Below are positions 32,852 through 35,538 of a stretch of DNA of 35,538 nt, piece after piece. Origin of the DNA: Cytophagaceae bacterium (GTDB lineage: Bacteria > Bacteroidota > Bacteroidia > Cytophagales > Cytophagaceae); assembly GCA_029237685.1 (NCBI GenBank), contig JAQZBV010000047.1, forward strand, positions 1 to 35,538, given 5' to 3'. Under the pieces are notes generated by a model. The model worked only from the letters and a program-made list of their open reading frames with translations. It made no database searches and had not been told where the DNA came from. The position numbers and the translations under genes are program-made. Each line of letters begins with the position of its first letter. Position 1 is the stretch's first letter.

Positions 32852-35380
32852 CTAGTCTTTTCCACTTAATCTATTCAATAATTGTTCCAAACTCATTTCA
32901 TCAGTGATCAAAACGTCACGAACCTTGCTTCCATTCGATGAACCCACTATTCCGCTCGCTTCCAGCTGATCCATAATACGTCCTGCTCTGTTATAGCCTA
33001 ACTTCATTTTACGCTGAATAAGCGATGTACTGCCTTGCTGATGCATCACTACCAATCGAGCCGCTTCTTCAAATAATCCGTCTCTGTCTGAATAAGAAAA
33101 ATCTCCGTTGGCTTCTTGTCCTGACTCATCTCCTTCATACTCCGGAAGATTGTAGGCTTCTGAATATCCTCTTTGCTCCGCAATGAAATCAACAATGCGT
33201 TCCGCTTCTCCTGTATCAATGAAAGCACACTGCAAACGCACCAAATCCGATCCATGGGAGAATAACATATCGCCTTTACCAATCAATTGATCTGCTCCAC
33301 CAGCATCTAAGATCGTTCTTGAGTCAATCTTCGACATAACTTTGAAGGACAAACGCGCAGGGAAGTTGGCTTTAATAATACCTGTAATGACATTCACTGA
33401 AGGACGCTGCGTAGCCACCACCAAGTGTATGCCAATAGCTCTTGCCAATTGTGCCAAACGCGCAATTGGTGTTTCTATTTCTTTACCTGCCTGCATCATC
33501 AAATCCGCCAACTCATCAATGATCACAACGATATAAGGAAGGAATCGATGACCGTCGTTTGGATTGAGTTTACGTTCTACAAACTTCTTATTGTATTCTT
33601 TCAAATGCCTCACACTGGCTTTAGTCAGCAAGCTATAACGCTGATCCATTTCAATACAAAGAGAATTGAGTGTAAACACCACTTTCTTAGAATCTGTGAT
33701 GATCGCATCTGCACTGTCCGGCAACTTCGCCAGGAAATGCCGTTCTATTTTATTGTACAGAGACAATTCCACTTTCTTTGGATCGACCATGACAAACTTC
33801 AGTTGTGATGGATGCTTTTTGTACAACAAAGAAGAAATGATAATGTTGATCCCTACTGATTTACCTTGCCCGGTAGCACCTGCCATGAGTAAGTGAGGCA
33901 AGGTGGTAAGATCTACCGTAAAGATTTCATTGGAAATTGTTTTACCAAATACCACCGGTAGATCCATTTCGCCTTTCTGAAATTTCTCGGAAGAGAAAAC
34001 AGAACGTACAGAAACCATTTCCTTTTTCTTGTTGGGTACTTCAATACCAATGGTTCCTTTGCCCGGTATCGGCGCAATGATACGAATACCCAAAGCCGCC
34101 AGGTTCAAGGCGATATCATCTTCCAGACTTTTGATCTTTGAGATACGAATACCGGCATCGGGCACAATTTCATACAAGGTAACCGTAGGACCAATCGTCG
34201 CCTTGATACTGGAGATCCCAATCTTATAATTGGATAAAGTCTCCACAATACGGTCTTTATTGGCTTCCAACTCTTCTTTGGATACAGATACTTTAGGTGC
34301 TTCGTATTCTGTCAGCAAATCCAGTGTAGGATACTTGTACGAAGACAAATCTAATGTCGGATCGAATTCAAATATTTCCTTCTTCTGTTCTGCAAATGGA
34401 TTGTCTTCTCCGAGGATTGGTTCAGGAGTATCTTCAATCACCAGACTCAAATCTCCACCTGTCGCTTTATTGATGGGTGTAATGGGAAGATCCAAGACTT
34501 CTTCCTCTAGCTCTTCTTCTTCCAGAATTTCTTCTACTTCTTCTTCCTCCTCTAGTTCTTCTTCCTCCTCTTCTTCCAACTCCTGTTCTTCGTCTTCTTC
34601 TAAAATCTCCAGGTCCTCCAATCCTTCTTCTACTTCTACCTCGTTCAACACCAACACCCCTTCCTCCTCGTCGTCTTCCTCCTCAATAGCTGTAGCATTT
34701 GCTTTCGCATCGGATGATCCGGAGAGAATGCCGGTCCATTGTGGCAATGCGATATTGGTAATGTTGAAATAATAGATAATAAAAGCGAGCAACAAAAAAA
34801 ACAAAACTACCGGTGAACCTATCCCCAGCAAATTATCTAACCACAAGGCCATTTCATAACCAACACCGCCTGAGAGAAAACTTAGAAAACCATCTCCTTC
34901 GATCTGCAAGACCAAATAGCCCATGGTGCAGGAAAACCAGATGAGTGTAAAAAAGAAAAAGGGCAAAAAGATATTCATCGGTATAAAATACTTCTGAAAA
35001 ACAATCTTGAAACCGAATTGAAATAATAAAGGAACAAATAGAAAGGAGGCCAAGCCGAACCAATGTAAAATAAATACATTGCCCACGTATGCGCCTGCGA
35101 TCCCTAGCCAGTTCTTTACTTCTCTACCTGACTCATGCATAGAATCGTTAAACAAACTATCTACTACACTCTGATCCTGATTGCCGGTAAAGAGATAAGA
35201 GAAGAAAGCCACAAACATCAGAAATGACAGCAGGATCAAAAATAATCCTGATGCCAACTGAAATCTTCTGTCGTGGTAGAAACGCTCACGCGATTCTTGC
35301 TGACGGGCAGAAGATTTTCTGGGTTTCTTTTCTTTTACTTTTTCCTCTTTAGGAACCTTTTTATATGTATTGGCGGCCAT
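32852..35380 (-). CDS. ftsK: DNA translocase FtsK/SpoIIIE
   Basis: FtsK pumps chromosome ends to the division septum and activates XerCD recombination at dif. The 842-residue protein has a basic N terminus (KVPKEEKVKEKKPRKSS), four membrane helices to about residue 210, then a very acidic linker (about 230-297, mostly Glu/Asp). A helical region and the RecA-like motor follow, with Walker A AGATGQGKSVG (K507) and Walker B VVIIDELADL (D622-E623). The C-terminal gamma winged helix begins near FEEAARLVVMHQQGSTSLIQ and includes MKLGYNRAGRIMDQLE. Length is normal for Bacteroidota FtsK. It lies about 30 bp after the pyrD stop and 4 bp before the LolA-like gene. Confidence 0.96.
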   Translation of the reverse strand: MAANTYKKVPKEEKVKEKKPRKSSARQQESRERFYHDRRFQLASGLFLILLSFLMFVAFFSYLFTGNQDQSVVDSLFNDSMHESGREVKNWLGIAGAYVGNVFILHWFGLASFLFVPLLFQFGFKIVFQKYFIPMNIFLPFFFFTLIWFSCTMGYLVLQIEGDGFLSFLSGGVGYEMALWLDNLLGIGSPVVLFFLLLAFIIYYFNITNIALPQWTGILSGSSDAKANATAIEEEDDEEEGVLVLNEVEVEEGLEDLEILEEDEEQELEEEEEEELEEEEEVEEILEEEELEEEVLDLPITPINKATGGDLSLVIEDTPEPILGEDNPFAEQKKEIFEFDPTLDLSSYKYPTLDLLTEYEAPKVSVSKEELEANKDRIVETLSNYKIGISSIKATIGPTVTLYEIVPDAGIRISKIKSLEDDIALNLAALGIRIIAPIPGKGTIGIEVPNKKKEMVSVRSVFSSEKFQKGEMDLPVVFGKTISNEIFTVDLTTLPHLLMAGATGQGKSVGINIIISSLLYKKHPSQLKFVMVDPKKVELSLYNKIERHFLAKLPDSADAIITDSKKVVFTLNSLCIEMDQRYSLLTKASVRHLKEYNKKFVERKLNPNDGHRFLPYIVVIIDELADLMMQAGKEIETPIARLAQLARAIGIHLVVATQRPSVNVITGIIKANFPARLSFKVMSKIDSRTILDAGGADQLIGKGDMLFSHGSDLVRLQCAFIDTGEAERIVDFIAEQRGYSEAYNLPEYEGDESGQEANGDFSYSDRDGLFEEAARLVVMHQQGSTSLIQRKMKLGYNRAGRIMDQLEASGIVGSSNGSKVRDVLITDEMSLEQLLNRLSGKD

Positions 35381-35410
35381 TTCTTATACTATAAAAGGTA
35401 AAGTTAAAAA

Positions 35411-35538
35411 TTATAACGCGTGCTTTACCAAATACTTATTTATTCTTTTTATCAATTCCGGACCTTCATAAATATAGCCTGAATAGACCTGCACCAGTGA
35501 GGCCCCGGCTTTCAATTTCTCGTATGCATCTTCTGCAG
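35411..35538 (-). CDS. pyrD: Dihydroorotate dehydrogenase, C-terminal end (5' part outside window)
   Basis: Only the last 41 codons and part of one more are present. On the minus strand the end reads [20 protein letters not shown], then [18 protein letters not shown], with the stop at 35411-35413. The [15 protein letters not shown] segment is the conserved FMN-phosphate-binding end of class 2 dihydroorotate dehydrogenase, the quinone-dependent enzyme of pyrimidine synthesis. The identification rests on this short but well conserved end. It is upstream of ftsK in the same direction. Confidence 0.85.
   Translation of the reverse strand, partial: AEDAYEKLKAGASLVQVYSGYIYEGPELIKRINKYLVKHAL

Noticed and set aside
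34230-34772. Plus-strand open frame rich in serine, 180 codons
   Set aside because: It is the antisense of the Glu-rich ftsK linker; the Ser runs come from the complement of GAA/GAG codons.

Overview
The window looks like chromosomal DNA of a member of the Bacteroidota, most likely a free-living Cytophagales/Chitinophagales-type organism; I cannot fix the genus. The evidence is a PorP/SprF-type outer-membrane protein next to a cargo protein with a gliding-type C-terminal domain (type IX secretion, T9SS), a DUF2851 protein, promoters of the Bacteroidota form TTTG-N19/20-TAnnTTTG, moderate-to-low GC, and 7-bp tandem repeats between genes. Most genes are housekeeping or envelope genes. I see no prophage, CRISPR array or intact insertion sequence.

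Layout. 1-5051 (minus): a three-gene operon, read from a good promoter at 5132-5163, encodes a secreted GH18 glycosidase and two large predicted outer-membrane beta-barrels of unknown family; the last is cut by the window edge. 5164-6082: about 0.9 kb without a gene, holding several dyads and hairpins. 6083-6155: tRNA-Lys(TTT). 6220-7793: a TPR/SH3 membrane protein convergent with an alpha/beta hydrolase. 7794-8125: repeat-rich spacer and the typA terminator. 8152-12255: divergent typA and metG. 12422-17873 (minus): a tripartite RND efflux operon (MFP, RND, TolC). 18498-19671 (plus): ECF sigma factor and putative anti-sigma protein. 19760-23484 (minus): a small T9SS cassette of leucine-rich-repeat cargo, PorP/SprF protein and TPR/PD40 protein. 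The cargo reading frame is split by a +1 frameshift just before its sorting domain. 23603-24544: trhO. 24611-31035: a membrane-protein locus (NeuD-like acyltransferase, GT-C-like enzyme, HTTM-like protein with a small partner, a polytopic unknown) ending at a DUF2851 gene. 31368-35538 (minus): pyrF, a LolA-like gene, ftsK and the 3' end of pyrD.

Three things deserve a second look. First, the split T9SS cargo: the zero-frame stop context reads UCC UGA U, so either the gene is broken, the sequence has an error, or recoding adds the secretion signal. Second, heptanucleotide tandem repeats sit at four intergenic spots, three of them as inverted pairs, within 1-50 bp of start or stop codons of metG, the TolC gene, pyrF, DUF2851 and the hydrolase. 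Third, the GH18 plus two-barrel operon looks like a dedicated envelope or glycan unit without SusC/SusD genes. Several start codons were moved from the longest open frame to a nearby ATG (typA, trhO, the LolA-like gene, the PD40 gene, the GT-C-like gene and the small HTTM partner). All family names come from reading translated sequence by eye; no database search was run.
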